A stretch of DNA of 64,000 bases from Meandrina meandrites (GCA_963693305.1 OY855906.1:9609602-9673601); one strand, 5' to 3'. Positions 22,338 to 34,696 are shown, numbered from the stretch's first letter. Translations and numbers: made by a program. Notes: generated by a model not told the origin, from the sequence alone.

Positions 22338-23600
22338 ATAAACGACACGCAATGCACGCAGAAGAGATGGCGTTTTTTTATGAACTTGCAGCGAACGAGC
22401 AAATTCTTAGCTGTCCAACAGTGCGTTGAAAAGGGTTGAACAGAAAAACGAGACCCTAAAGAAGACTGTGATTGCTACGTGAGTATTGCACAACATTTGT
22501 TTTGAAAGTGTGTGTACAATATGCGAGCCAGCGAGTCATGCGAGCCATGCGAGGCAGACCTGCGAGGCACTTGAAAATCCTAATAAAAAGGCTACCTAAA
22601 CGATCTGTAGGCTAACCGAAGTGCTTTTTTGGCTAACCGGAGTGTTGCTAGGCTAACCAATATGTTATTTAACACAAAATGGCTCGCTTGCCGAAATGGC
22701 AAAAATCGCTCGCTAACCGAAATGGCTCGCTTGCCTCGCATGACTCGCAAGCCATGTGAACCGGGCAAGCAAGAAATCCCTTATCCCAATATAAAAGCTA
22801 ACCGCAAGCTACCTTAGAGCTAACTGTAGGCTAACCGGAGTGCTATTTAGGCTAAGGTGTGGACACCTTTCTTTATACAAAGAATAGATATCGTTCCAGA
22901 GTTTGATTTTTTCTCTTTGTGAAACTCCCCACAGCTTTTTATATTTTGGCGCCTACGCTTCAAGAACCTCGTGCGTTTCTTCCTCAGTCCAGTCAGCAGA
23001 CTTAACGCGAGGTTTTTTCGTTTTTGTGTTTGCCGTAGCAAGTACTTCGACATCACTTGGAACTGAAGACTGAGGCGATGGCGTGCTTCTCGCCAGTAGT
23101 AGTAGCTGGACGATAAAATATGGCGCTTGTCGATGGAAATGGACAATGATAACCGCCATTCATTGGCTGATCTGGATTTGCTACTCTTGCAAACCGTCGA
23201 CTTGCTTAATAACTTATCGCTAAAGGAACAAAATGCGTGATTTGTGATTGTGTGATTTTTCTTTTTACAGAAAGAAATGTACGTGTCGTACAAGTCTTGC
23301 GTGTTCTGATACCTCATCGAAAACGCATTTGATTGACATTTAATTTCCTGAAATTATTTTGATAGTGCGTATTTAAGTAGCGCGGCATCCGACAAACGAT
23401 ACAAGGTCAAACGGTCTCAGTTAGTCCTACAGTTGTTTACAGCTTTTTAAAAGAAATTTCTGTCTACCGAATCTAATAAAACTCGTCAAATATAATTTAT
23501 CTCTTTCGTTTATACTTTGTATTAGTCCTTTCTAACTGCCGGGGAGTAGTTTGCTTTGTGTTCTACGCGGCGATAACTTGATTTCTGTTCGCATGTGAAA
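22338..23600 (-). mobile_element. Diverged dispersed repeat carrying a Myb/SANT-like remnant
   Basis: Both ends resemble the segment 18980-19400: aaacgacacgcaatgcacgcagaag at 22338 matches 18988 onward, and acaaggtcaaacg at 23400 with the next ~190 bp matches 19175 onward. Between them lies extra sequence with ggctaacc-type repeats (22590-22855) and a Myb/SANT-like coding remnant. This fits a PIF/Harbinger-like element with its accessory gene, of which 18990-19885 would be a shortened relative. No transposase is visible. Confidence 0.45.
22860..23159 (-). pseudogene. Myb/SANT-like DNA-binding domain remnant
   Basis: Minus-strand reading gives KPRVKSADWTEEETHEVLEA, a stop, then APKYKKLWGVSQREKIKLWN and DIYSLYKE. 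The spacing of Trp residues and the acidic first helix fit a Myb/SANT-like (trihelix) domain as carried by Harbinger transposons and some host genes. A TAG interrupts it where a Trp codon would be expected. No intact neighbour supports a working gene. Confidence 0.55.
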
Positions 23601-25240
23601 AGTAGCCGGGCAGTGGCTTTGCCGTGGACATGGCACCTAACTATTTTATTAACTTTTATTTAAAACCTTCCTTTCCAAATAGACCCATGCGTTTTATGAT
23701 TTTACTTCCAATCATTGCGAAATGTTAGATTCTTAGTCAACTTTTATTTTAGAAGTGAAAAAAAAAAAACATACAGACCACGAAACTAGCCCTCTGATTA
23801 TAGATTTTGATAATCGAGAAATGTTTATCAGCACACTGAGATAAAATCAGTCAGCTGCGTTAGTAAACGAAACGCGAGAATAAATATAGACATCCCTTAA
23901 ACGTTTCTTTTTCCTTTTGCGTGACAGTCAGGACGTTTCTCAAATGTTTCTTTTTCCTCTCACATGAAGAAATCCGCCATTGGTCCTGAACGCGTGATCG
24001 CTTCGATTGTAGCTCTTCTTTTCCTGATTATTGCGCTTAGAAAAGTTCAGAGATTTTTTTCGAGTTGAGGATTGCGGTCGCGATGCGAGAATCGTTACCG
24101 AAAGGTTTTTCGTGACTGCATAAAATGTAATTAACATGATAAGAGTTGACTGGAACAAATTACTTGATCTGTGTAGCAGTGTAGGGTTTCAAGTACGGAA
24201 TAGCTATAGCTTAGTGTCAAGTGTAGTGTGTCAAACTTATACAGTTGCGGTTACACATCGTCCTTTTACCGTGGTAAATGGGCTCTTTACCTCGGAAAAC
24301 TCACAAATCGTGTGTGACCAACATTTCCCAAGGTAAATTTATCGCGGTGTATTTCCATGGATACATCAAAAAGAACAAAAGAATCGCCCATGCAAGTTAC
24401 CGAGGTAAATAGGTAGGTTTTTCAAGTACCCCAAGATAAAATGACCGATCGCGAGGCAAACCTCAAAGATAAGCAAATAAAATAAACAGAGAAATTTGAA
24501 ATTAAATATGGTTTAGATTTCCGGAGGTCAACTTTGCGTGTTCAAGGCAGCAAAAGCGTGGTCTTTCTAAGGATGCCTTGCTGATTTGTAAGTATAAGCT
24601 ACTTTTTTTGGAAATTTGGCTTTTAAATACAACACAAGTCAAGGAAGATCTATAGTGCATTTTCTTATATGTATTTCGATTTAATCTCTAGGCCTAGAAA
24701 CATCCAACAAGGAGATTTATAAAAACGGAGTCTTCGCCTTCTAATTCTGCGGTGTCTGAAACACTGACATAACAAAGCAATAGAGGACTGTCGAAACAGT
24801 ATAAATAATAAAAGCGAGATGATGCTAGCAAGCACCCTCGAATTATCCATTTTCGCATTTCGCGCCGAAAACAGTATGAAAGATTAATGACCTTGGTAAA
24901 GTATTAAGTCTGTGACGGCAAACCCCCCGGTAACGTATTCCCGCCGTGAGTTTACCTTGGTGTAATTTACCTTGGGAATGCTATTTCGTTACAAACATTC
25001 CGGTATTTCCATTTTCAGCGTTTTCGTCGCAAGAAACATGTACTCTATTTTCTGACATTGTTCTTGGATCGTAGAAAGCGGGCAATAAATCACAAAAGAA
25101 ATGGAAAACAGCGCAATTTAACGGTCGGCGCAAGAAGGTGGGGGACGAGTGCTTCCAGTAACGCTCAATTCCTCTTGCGTTCATTTGCGTCAAAAATAGA
25201 GAGGACGTTCTTTTTTGGTAAAAAAACATAAATAATATTT

Positions 25241-25362
25241 TGTTCTGTCATTTTGTTTTCCCGCCTGTTTTGTAATTTTGTCTTCCCGCTTGTTTTGTCA
25301 TTTTGTTTCCCGAGTGTTTTATCATTTCGTTTTCCCGCATGTTCGCCATTTTTATTTCTCGC
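25241..25362. repeat. 25-bp minisatellite, about five copies
   Basis: Degenerate units built on tgttttgtcattttgttt plus cccgc, 24-25 bp each. Confidence 0.8.
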
Positions 25363-25746
25363 ATATGAAAAAAAGAAGACTTAAAATTATCCCAGCAAAA
25401 TTTTCCCCGGTCTCTGCTTTCCCCTTCCCTGGAAATGGTAAATCTTCTAAAAACACCTTTCTTTTTAGAGGCGCGAAAGTTGCAAGCGTAGATAACATAC
25501 AAGCTTTTTACAGCCTAGAGAAACATTTCCTGTTATAATAGCTTTTTGGTAAAGTATATTTTAGCCTCTTTTTGTATTAGCATTGTAATAAGGAGTACTA
25601 TTTTTAATCTTAAATTTTAATGTGATGTAAGTTTTAGATGCAGCGCACCTATAGATACCACAAGGCAGTCTTCCACCTGAATGACCCACCCTGTTTAAAT
25701 AAAGTTTCATATACTTACTGTCGTAATGATTCAGTATACTCACCCG

Positions 25747-25814
25747 CATCCTCGGAAACCCAGGGCTTCAAAGGGGATGGGAAGGGAAGGGAGAGCCCTG
25801 GGTTTCCGAGGATG
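25747..25814. mobile_element. 68-bp hairpin MITE with 9-bp target duplication
   Basis: The arm catcctcggaaacccagggc is exactly inverted at the other end, and a ~24-nt purine-rich loop separates the arms. The direct 9-bp repeat actcacccg flanks it (25738-25746 and 25815-25823). The design matches the 77-bp element at 20383 although the sequence is unrelated. Confidence 0.85.
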
Positions 25815-25918
25815 ACTCACCCGGTAATGAGCTAAAAGTGAGAAACGATACTGATAAGAAACAGTACTGAACGACTGCTGTGACCGTTTTTGGGTCACCA
25901 AACAGTTTCATTCTGATG

Positions 25919-27160
25919 TTGAATGCACGTTTGTCTGACTAGAGACAAGAGATGTAGTCTCCCAGTGAATGTTGTGTAACCCCTTTTGAATGGTAGCTGT
26001 CAGCAGTCTGTAAGTGTTCTTCACCAAACACTTTCATTCTAATATCATACGCGCGCTTCTTGGACTTCAGAGTGGAGATGTAGTTGCCCAGTGAATGTTG
26101 TGTAGCCCTTACTGAATGATAGCTCTCAGCCATCTCTGAATGTTCTTCACCAAACAGTTTCAGACTGATATCAAGTACAAGCTTGGATTCGGATCCAGAG
26201 CAGAGATGTAGTCGCCCAGTGAATGATGTGTAACACCCCTACTGAATGGTAGCTGTCAGCTGTCTCTGAATATCAGAGACAGTATATCAATATCCTTCAC
26301 CAAACAGTGTCCATCTGATATAAAGCGCTTGCTTCTTGGACTTAAGAGCGGACGAAAATGGAGATTTACGGAAAATTAAAGGTGGCTTAATTCTTTTTAA
26401 AGCTGGTCATCCAACTTTACGCCATCAATTAAAGGTTCTTAAAGGTGGTTAAACCTGACATTTACGCTACCGTGCGTAAACCTGGTGTAAATGTGGCTTA
26501 CAAATGTTTCAATATCTTTAAGCCAGCTTTAGACATGAGTGTAAAGCTGGTTTAAAGGTCAGCTTTAAAAAAATGTAAAGGTCTCATAAAGCTGATTAAA
26601 TTCCAAATTTACGCCAGCTCTACTTCAGCTTTACACCGCAGTAAAGTTATGTTTTCATGCTGTGTTTGTAGTCGGCAAGTTAATGTTGTTTGTGTTACAC
26701 CTACTGAATGGTAGCTGTAAGTGGTCGTTGGAAGTTTTTTTTACCAAACAGTCTCAGTATGATATCACGTGAACACTTCTCATAGGCAAGAGCAGAGTTG
26801 TAGTCTCCTAGTGAATGTTGTGTAACCCTCACTTCATGGTTGTTCTTAGTCATGCTCACCAAACAGTTTTCCGTCTGATTTCAAGTGCACCCGTTTTGGA
26901 CTCGAGAGCAGAGTTGTAGTCTCCAACTGAATGTTGTGTAACCCCCACTGAAAGATAGCTGTTCGCAGTCTCTGAATGGTTTTCACCAAACAGTTTCCGT
27001 CTGATATCAAGTGCATGATTCTTGGGCTCAAGAACGGAGATGTAGTCGCCCAGTGAATGTTGTGTAACCCCTACTTTATGGAAGCTGTCAGCAGTCTTTC
27101 GATGTTCTTCACCAAACAGCCTCAGTCTGATGTCGAGTACACGCTTCTCTGAATAAAAAG
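25919..27160 (-). pseudogene. TPR-repeat (nephrocystin/kinesin-light-chain type) gene remnant
   Basis: Seven 126-bp (42-residue) units are recognisable on the minus strand. Each encodes a variant of LFGEEH.TADSYHS followed by GVTQHSLGDYIS, the tetratricopeptide repeat form common in large cnidarian TPR proteins. Several frameshifts and stops break it. About 330 bp of AT-rich sequence with repeated ttaaag words (about 26350-26680) splits units three and four and is probably an insertion. No start or end of the original gene can be identified. TPR proteins act as protein-protein scaffolds. This copy cannot be functional. Confidence 0.8.
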
Positions 27161-27224
27161 CTTCTGAGCAGTCCCCTCTCCTGTGTTGAATGACGGCTTG
27201 GTCTTAATAGATGTCTGGAAAAAT

Positions 27225-27475
27225 CGAATAGCACATAGTCGCGAATAGTACGAATAGTCGCGAATAGTATGTGATAAGTCATCCATGTCCAATATACACG
27301 ACCTGATACGAGTCGTAAGTCGTGAATGATGACAACTAGTAGCGAATAGTAGTTGAATAGTGGCGAATAGTAACGAAAAGTGACAAATACTATAGTTCCA
27401 AATACTAACGAATAGTTGCAAATAGTGACGAATAGTCCTAAATAGCGACGATAACGAATAGTGACAATTCGAGAC
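27225..27475. repeat. Degenerate short tandem repeat (gcgaatagt-type)
   Basis: Many imperfect copies of a 9-11-bp unit such as gcgaatagt or gacgaatagt in both phases across about 250 bp. Confidence 0.8.
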
Positions 27476-27889
27476 CAGAATACTCTCTACTACTGATCAA
27501 AGTCAACATCTTACATTGATCTTACACTTTAGCATATACCACGGACAAAGAAAGGGGGCAGCTATTTTTTCCTAATTTGGATTGCCCCTTCTTTGTAATC
27601 CTCTGCACCCTTAGCGAATTGCAACTGTCAGGTTGAGTTTAAGACGAAACAAAACTACCTGGTAGAAACTAGCCTATGAGCCTGAGAACTTTACAAAAAC
27701 AAAAGAAACAAGACATCAATACATCAAAAAGAATTATAAAAGAACCGTCATTTTGTAAATTTATAGAACGAAAACAAACTTAGCACCAAAACGAGGCTAT
27801 ACCTTGTGGTTTAACGTTTTAACACTGAAATCACAAATTATACAAAAATATTGAAAAGAGACACGAGACAGCCCAAAGGGCCTTTGATT

Positions 27890-30800
27890 TAAAAACATCG
27901 GGCGCGCGCAGACATTAATTAACCTTGATGATAAAACACTCCTTCAGCAAGGTCAAAAGCGAATGTATCTTGGTCTGTCATCAGCGTGATTTGAGAAACT
28001 ATGCACTGAATTGTTGTTGCCCGGTCCGACTGTTTGAGTCTTTCAGTGCACTACCAAGTTACCACTTTTGAGATTTTCAGTAGCTTTTCAATGCTGCGTT
28101 TTGTTTCGTTCTACGACTTCAGTGAGTCAAGTGTAACTAAGACGAGTAACCTCTATCCTCCCCACCCATCCCCTGTATAAAGCTGCTTGCGAGGCAGGTG
28201 TGTCATGTTTCGAATACTTATTGGAATATAACGTTAACTGCAACTTTTCTCTACAATTTAAGTGTATCAGCATCATGCAACTGACATGCTTTCAGCATTC
28301 CCCGACACAGCTCAAGGCGTATGTACATCATTTGTTGTACAGTTGATATAGATATTCACGAGGATCTAGTCGTTTTAACACGCTTCACTAAACGGCCACT
28401 GAACGCCTGAGCCAACATAGGGCGGTCTTGTTTTGGGTAAACAGTCCCGGCCAAACAATAACTTCTTTCATTAAGAGTGGCTTGTAAATCACTATGATCA
28501 CTATCGGCGCCCAATTGTCCGAGCAAATAGCTCTTAGATATATTTGATTCGACTGTTTCATGTTCATTTCCTTCAGCTGAGTGGGTATTATTTGGAGTTT
28601 GCATTCACCGTGAATGAAACTGTTCTGCCCCGTGCCTTTGATACAACTGAAGGGTATTCAGTGAGTCGACTACTTGCGGGTATTTGGATTATTTAGCTTA
28701 TCCAACCTGGACAAATAAAACCAAAAATAAAAGACCTATTCTGTGAAACATTTTGGCTCATTTGCAACCCTTGCAAGAGGTAACGTCAATTAGAGATAAT
28801 ATCTGTCATCTTAACTCATTTTCAACGCGATACGTTTGTGTCAACCCCAAGCTGTTTTGTTTTTTGTCACCGTTCATGCCACAGGGTCGCAATTAAGTCT
28901 TTACTTAATCATGTCTTTTACACAAAGGCTAAACCCTTCTGTTTGGCTGATAATTTCCAGCAGTGGTAAAAACAATAAACCCAAAACTCAAGCGACACGA
29001 TGACGCGCCAAGATAGACATGTTGAATACGGTGTTTATTTTCTACAGCGAACCTTTTCATCATCTTGGGGCTCTACTTCGCCAAGTCTGTACGTTGAATG
29101 CTTCAAATGTTGCCTAGAGGCTGAGCTAATTGATCATTTATTAAATAAACTTTAAACGGCCATAACATTGATTACTTCAGGCAGTTGTTCATTTGCTTTG
29201 AGAGACAGGGCCAGAATCGCGCTTTGCATGCCCCCTTACTTTTCGAAATATCACTTTCAAAAACTTCTTTTCACATTTAAAGATAGTCGTTCTTTCGAAT
29301 GAACATGAAAATAACAAATTTTAATCCCTCATACGTATATAAAGCTGCAAATGGATGATATTAAGGGTTATTGCGAAAATACGATACACAATCGACATGT
29401 AAATTATTTTATACCGCAAACTTCCGTTTAGTTTTAACAACAATAGGCGAAAAGTTGGCAGCGAGCCGGAAAGAAGTTTTAATTGACTATTTCTGTGGTC
29501 CCATGACATGCGAAATGACAAGTCCACGAACGTAATGAAAAGTGGGCTAAAGTTCTTACGAATTAGCATTCGTGAAAAACAACCTCCCACACTCCGCACA
29601 AAGCTCTATTGTCTAGTTTAAGACTATTTTGAGCGATGAAGTAAGCCTAAATCTTGTTTATATGTTCGCTGATTCAAAGGCGTCGGTTCCTTATTTCTAG
29701 ACGACTGAGGAAGATGAAGGTAAGTGATTTATGAGTTCTGATTGCCTTATCGGTTTTACGCCGGCTGCCTTCCCGGAACTAAACTACTGAATACAAATGT
29801 TATGAACGTCCGAATGGACCGACATGAGTCCTGAGTCCTGCAGCACGCTTCGTGCTCTAATGCCAAGCCCAGTTTACATGTCGTTTGACCTGAAGTCAAT
29901 TATGAAACAACGTGCCCCGCTGGCGCAAAGAATAGCAACTTATTGCACCCACAACTTCCTTTGGTAAAGATTTTATTGTCGTGGAAAGGAAAAACAACTA
30001 AATTGTCACCAATTACAACTGGGATATTAGATAGATGGGACAAAATTTGGGTGGCCGAAGGTCTACATGTTCATATCTTTTAAATTCGTCCGAAAAATCC
30101 TTTCAAATTTATCCAGAACATATAGAGTCACTTTAACTGAGTAGGAATGGCGCAACACACAGCATCTTATTGTTAAATAGTTAAAAGTATTTATATAAAG
30201 TTAAAATTAGCCTAAAAACACATCTTTGTTTTCCGTCGCCTGTTATTGTTGAGCACCATCAATCATTCTTGGCTTGGGTAATTATTCTCGTATATTGAAG
30301 CGTCTTTTTAATCACAACCTGCTATTGTTTCTTTTCGTCCGTATCGTCAAGCAAACTTTAAAAATAAATTTCTCCAGATTTGATTCACGGCTTACCGCAG
30401 CCTCTTTACAATCTCAGTAAAATTCCCTCAGAGAATATTGCACAGCGCCAGATTATATCCAACCGTATCTACTCGTGCCGACACTCGTGAATTGTAACTG
30501 TTATCCGTTATCTCCTGCGTGTTTTGTGCCCTGTTTTATCTAATTAACAACATCTAACAAACTCAGCTGAGAATTAGCACGGTTTATAACGTTTGTTTTT
30601 CATTGCGCTGTAGCAAAAGTTCACTTTTTCCGCGTTGAAGAACAGTTGCTATCGAGAGAGGACTAATAAGTAAGGTAGTGGACAAAACACTTGTATTGCT
30701 TCGTAAGCAAATCCAAAATACTAAGCCAATATTTTTTCCGTGAACTGTAGCGCGTAATCATGTGCCTTTTTGATAACATTACTGCGGATAACATTAATGA

Positions 30801-33800
30801 GCAGCTACTAAACCAAATATAACCGAGGTTCTAATATCATCGCTCACGCCAAAATCACGGTAATGACGATTTTTATTTTGGTCCCCCGGCGCGTTTCACG
30901 TGTCTAATTTACGAGGTGCACTCAGAAAGCACGTGAAAGCGTGCTACAAGTAATGTACTGTTCGATCAGCTTGAAATAAAAATGAGAGGAACGGCCGACA
31001 CTGCACGGACACAGTTTTCTGGCTGAATATTTCTCGCAAAAAGCCGGCAGCTTAAAGTTTCATTGCTAAAAGAGAAGGAATGCGTCTAGCTCTTGCTTGG
31101 AAAGCTGCGCTACTTCAGTTCCATTTGACTGAAAACCGAATCAATTTAATACAGTAAAACAGCAAAGAAGTGTTAGCTCCTTTGAAAAAGTCGGCCACCA
31201 AACAAGCCCTGCCGTGTTTGATACTGGTTAACCTTTTGAAAGACAGCGGTGGCGGAGGAATGTCTGTTAAACTAATTCTTCGCCGGGAAACTCTTTTTGA
31301 CTGAGCTAATCGGCCTATGAATATAACTATTTAAGAAGACACCCTGTTGTTTCATTTTGACTTCTACCGACCGCTTTTATCAAGCTATCTGGCAAGACAG
31401 TTTCTTTAGAAATATACTGGAATATGAATGTTGGCATAGTGAAGGACCAATTAATTTTAAACTTTGATAACCACTGCTGAAAACTTTCAGTTGAGGATGT
31501 TTCGAAATAGTTTCTTTGAAAACTAAGCATCTTACAAAATCGGAATTTCCCACCCATGTTGCTAATAAAAAACAAACACTACCAACTGATGAACGGAAGA
31601 ATAAAGATAAAATAAAGTGAGAAGAAACTCTAAACACAGCGGGAAGCAATGCAACAAGTGGGTGTTACTCGCTGTGATGTGATGCCTGCTCAGTCGCCAA
31701 CTCAGGTCAGGCCATCCTGCTATTTCTGGCCATATAGGTATAAATTTAGCTGACAATTACAAAGAGAAGCATTTAAAAAGTCAAAGCAATACAGTTAAAT
31801 CTGTTAAAGGGTACAATATTTGGCCGGGCTGGCGAAACCAAGGAAAAGGGCGGTCTTTATAATTACTCAAGCGGATTTTGTTGCTCGCGTGCCCTCGATA
31901 AGTTCGCGTGCGAGATTGGTCAGACTTCGCGCCCTAGCAGCTTAGCGAGCTGTCAAATGCTACACGAATATCGTGAAGTAGTTAATTAAGATCATCCGTG
32001 GGGAGTCAGTATTTACCCTTTTGTTCCTGTATCAATTGTTAAAGCCAATTTTGCAACCGCAATCCGGTCAATACTGAGCCATATTTACTGAGCAATATTT
32101 TTACACCATGGAAGATGGCGCCATATCGACTCGATATTGTGGACAATTTGACGCTGCTTTCCGGATGGGAGAGTAACTTACCGTAAGCAAGACAGTTTGA
32201 TACCACAGATAAGGTTATTTACCATTATAAACTCGGCCATTAATTTGTTTCATTAAGTCTCTTCTGCTTAGCATGATGAGGAGGCGGGAACTAAGAAGTT
32301 TCCGATTACGACGAGATAACGTTTTAATCAGGCGTCAGTAGGCTGCTATTGATTGAAGTTCAACGCAGTTTTCGTCCCATTTTTCGCTGTACAAGGTTAT
32401 CTCACCTTGTTTCTGTCATCGTTTCCGACTTTCATCCGCGTTCGCACCACAGGCAGCCCAAGCATTTAAATTATCACACAGGGTGCAACCGTTTTCACGC
32501 TGTTTGTTTTCTCAAGGAGAACAGTTCCAGATAGCAGTGTCAGCCATTTTTAAATAAAATTAAACTTTTTCGCGTCGTCATCATGCACTAAAACGCTTAT
32601 ATTTCTGAATGACCTTGTAAAGGTTAAACGCCTTGCACAATAGCAGACTCTGCCTTTTAAGCCAAATGCCTTTTACGACAATTAAAAATGTAAACAGCCA
32701 TGCACTAATTGAATCGTCCATTACGATACTTCACATGCAGTCATTTTCAAGAAAGGCACTTTTAATACTGTGGTATCTGCGATAAAAGAGGGCTTTTTGT
32801 TTTACCCCGATCGATGAATCGTGAAGGAAACGGCATAACTTTAAGTGTTCATAAGTACTTCGGGTTGGTAATGGATTGAACAGCACGGTTACTGAGGTAA
32901 AACTTGTTACGCCTGGGCGCGTAATGAAAATACTGAGCCATTAATCAAAACAAAGATAGTTCAAAAAAAAAAACGCAGAAACAGATGAACAAAAACGTCA
33001 AAGCTGGCTAGCAACCTTGAATCGTTTGGGCTCGGAAAAGTGTTGGTTACACCTTAGGTCATTTTAATTTTCTGCAGTCTGTTTTCGTTAGAGCAAAGCC
33101 GCGTGCTTTCAGTCAAACAAAGCTATTTAATTGGAGGTGCATGTAGTGAATTTGTAAATCAATATTCAGTTCTGTACTGTAGCTAAAGCAGCGAAAGACT
33201 CACTTCGTAAACAACAATTTTTTTTTTCTGCAATCAACTGCTCAGCTGAAAAAAATAGTCGTTTTCGCTAGTGTCGAAAAATTTCGTCCATGACTGGGTT
33301 TTAGTTTTGGCAATGACTAAGCTTTGCCTCGGGGTTGATCAAAATAGATGGTGGGCCATTTTAAGCACTGCACTTTGAGCTTTTGAGAAAACCCCGCCCT
33401 TTCGTGATTAGCGCCGATATATTTTAACAATTCCTTTCAGTAAATGGATGGCTGATCATCCCTCCAACGCTCTACCTAACCTGACATTTTCGTGTCTTTC
33501 ATTACCACTGAGCGGAAGGACGTTTACAACAATCTTGACTGTTAAATGTTTTTGAATGCGTTTTGCAGAGTTCAGATCGAGTTAACGCAGAACTGAACAA
33601 CAAAAGGAATTTATTATCATAGAGTTTGATAGCTGTGTTTTTAATGAAATCAATTAAGCGCCGATTTGACTTTAATAGTTAACGGATCAAGGCCTTTCCA
33701 AATGTGCCTAGTGACGCAAATTTCCAAATATAAACAAAATTATCGCAAGAGCAAGGTTATTTCCTTGTTACAACCGGACCTTTAGCTTTCTGCATCCGTT

Positions 33801-34000
33801 TCAACGCATCCAAATATGCATTTGGCAACAACAATTTCCCGTTTCCCGAGTTCCGCCTTTAATAGCAGCTCGATCGTTGCCATGGTTTCTTCGTTGCTAT
33901 TGTGTTAAAGATGTTTGATTGTTTATCTAGCTTCAGGGCTGTCTGAGACTACGCGAAACGAAAGAAAAACAATAGCCTTGTTGAACTGCAAAAACACTAC
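27890..34000. other. Non-coding 3' part of unit A
   Basis: Aligned with 44400-50904 (unit B) and 62000-64000 (unit C). Only short ORFs without recognisable families occur (for example 28356-28604 and 29321-29599, minus strand). The sequence ends at the duplication junction cactac|taaggg. Confidence 0.6.
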
Positions 34001-34199
34001 TAAGGGTGGGCCCTTCGGGTTTTAACTTTTTAGTGGGAAGGGAGCGCTCCCTGGGCCACTGCCCTAGTCTAGTGTTGAGTAAGATTGGGCTCATGTTTGG
34101 ATCGTAGTCGTCTAACACAAACTGTGTACCCTCCCAATTCTCGGAGATTGAACTGCAACAGCGAATGAAAACTTACAGCAATTTCTCTTCTCATTTCAG

Positions 34200-34411
34200 C
34201 GTACAACCCGAAGAGCAGCGAATACGTTCGCAAGAAATACAAACAGAAATTGATGAGATTCGAGGAAGAGTGCGAACTGATTGGCTACCTCGGTAAAGAG
34301 ATGACCAATCGCTATCGAGAACCAGAGGAACTTCCAATTGACTTTGATCACAAGCTGTCAACCTTTCTGGCACTCAAGGACATCGAACCCACAACCACGT
34401 GGTGTGCGTGA
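34200..34411 (+). pseudogene. Orphan copy of the last AK9 exon, unit B
   Basis: Same length (212 nt) as the real last exon 10959-11170, with the splice acceptor ttctcatttcag, open frame, TGA stop and downstream AATAAA all kept. The only protein change noted is SKYVRK to SEYVRK. No other AK9 exon precedes it in unit B, so it can only be used if spliced to something else. It was carried along by the duplication. Confidence 0.9.
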
Positions 34412-34696
34412 TATGTCAGAGTCACGGCGTGACCGTTTTGCGTGACAAAAGTCGAGTTAGAGAACAGAGTATTTATTTTTAAGAAAGACTGAAAACTTTT
34501 AATACTATAACCTGTGCTACATGCCTAGTTCAATTAATGTTGTATCATAGCTATGTAAATATATTGTCTGCAATAAATGGCGATTGTAAATAAATTTGTT
34601 TCACTTCAGCATGGTAATGTCTTATTTGTGATTTGTTTATATCAAGCCGTTGCCTTGAAAAAATATTGCTCGCGGTCAACAACATCCACGCGGAAC

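Larger units (their letters stand above)
21902..27889. other. ~6-kb block unique to unit A
   Basis: Units B and C read straight from tcactcatttttt to aaaaacatcggg (44396-44401, about 62000), while unit A carries about 6 kb between these words. The left edge starts with a hairpin of arms tctcgtgtcgtcatgac, and a related gacacgagac lies 25-30 bp from the right edge. Inside are a Myb/SANT-like remnant, two minisatellites, a 68-bp hairpin element and a dead TPR gene. It may be an insertion in A or a deletion shared by B and C. The stretch 23600-25240 holds nothing I recognise. Confidence 0.75.
10760..34000. repeat. Segmental duplication unit A (23.2 kb)
   Basis: First of three direct tandem units. 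It begins at taagggtgggcccttcggg inside the last AK9 intron and ends just before the same sequence recurs at 34001. Contents in order are the last AK9 exon, a foldback element, the receptor gene A (minus strand), about 5.7 kb of upstream non-coding DNA, a ~6-kb block found only in this unit (about 21902-27889), and about 6.1 kb of shared non-coding DNA. Confidence 0.95.

Noticed and set aside
22847..23317. 156-codon minus-strand ORF
   Set aside because: It overlaps the Myb/SANT-like remnant in the wrong frame and has low-complexity Lys/Ser composition.
29321..29599. 92-codon minus-strand ORF in all three units
   Set aside because: Hydrophobic and AT-rich, with no family. Conservation is no higher than in the flanking non-coding DNA.
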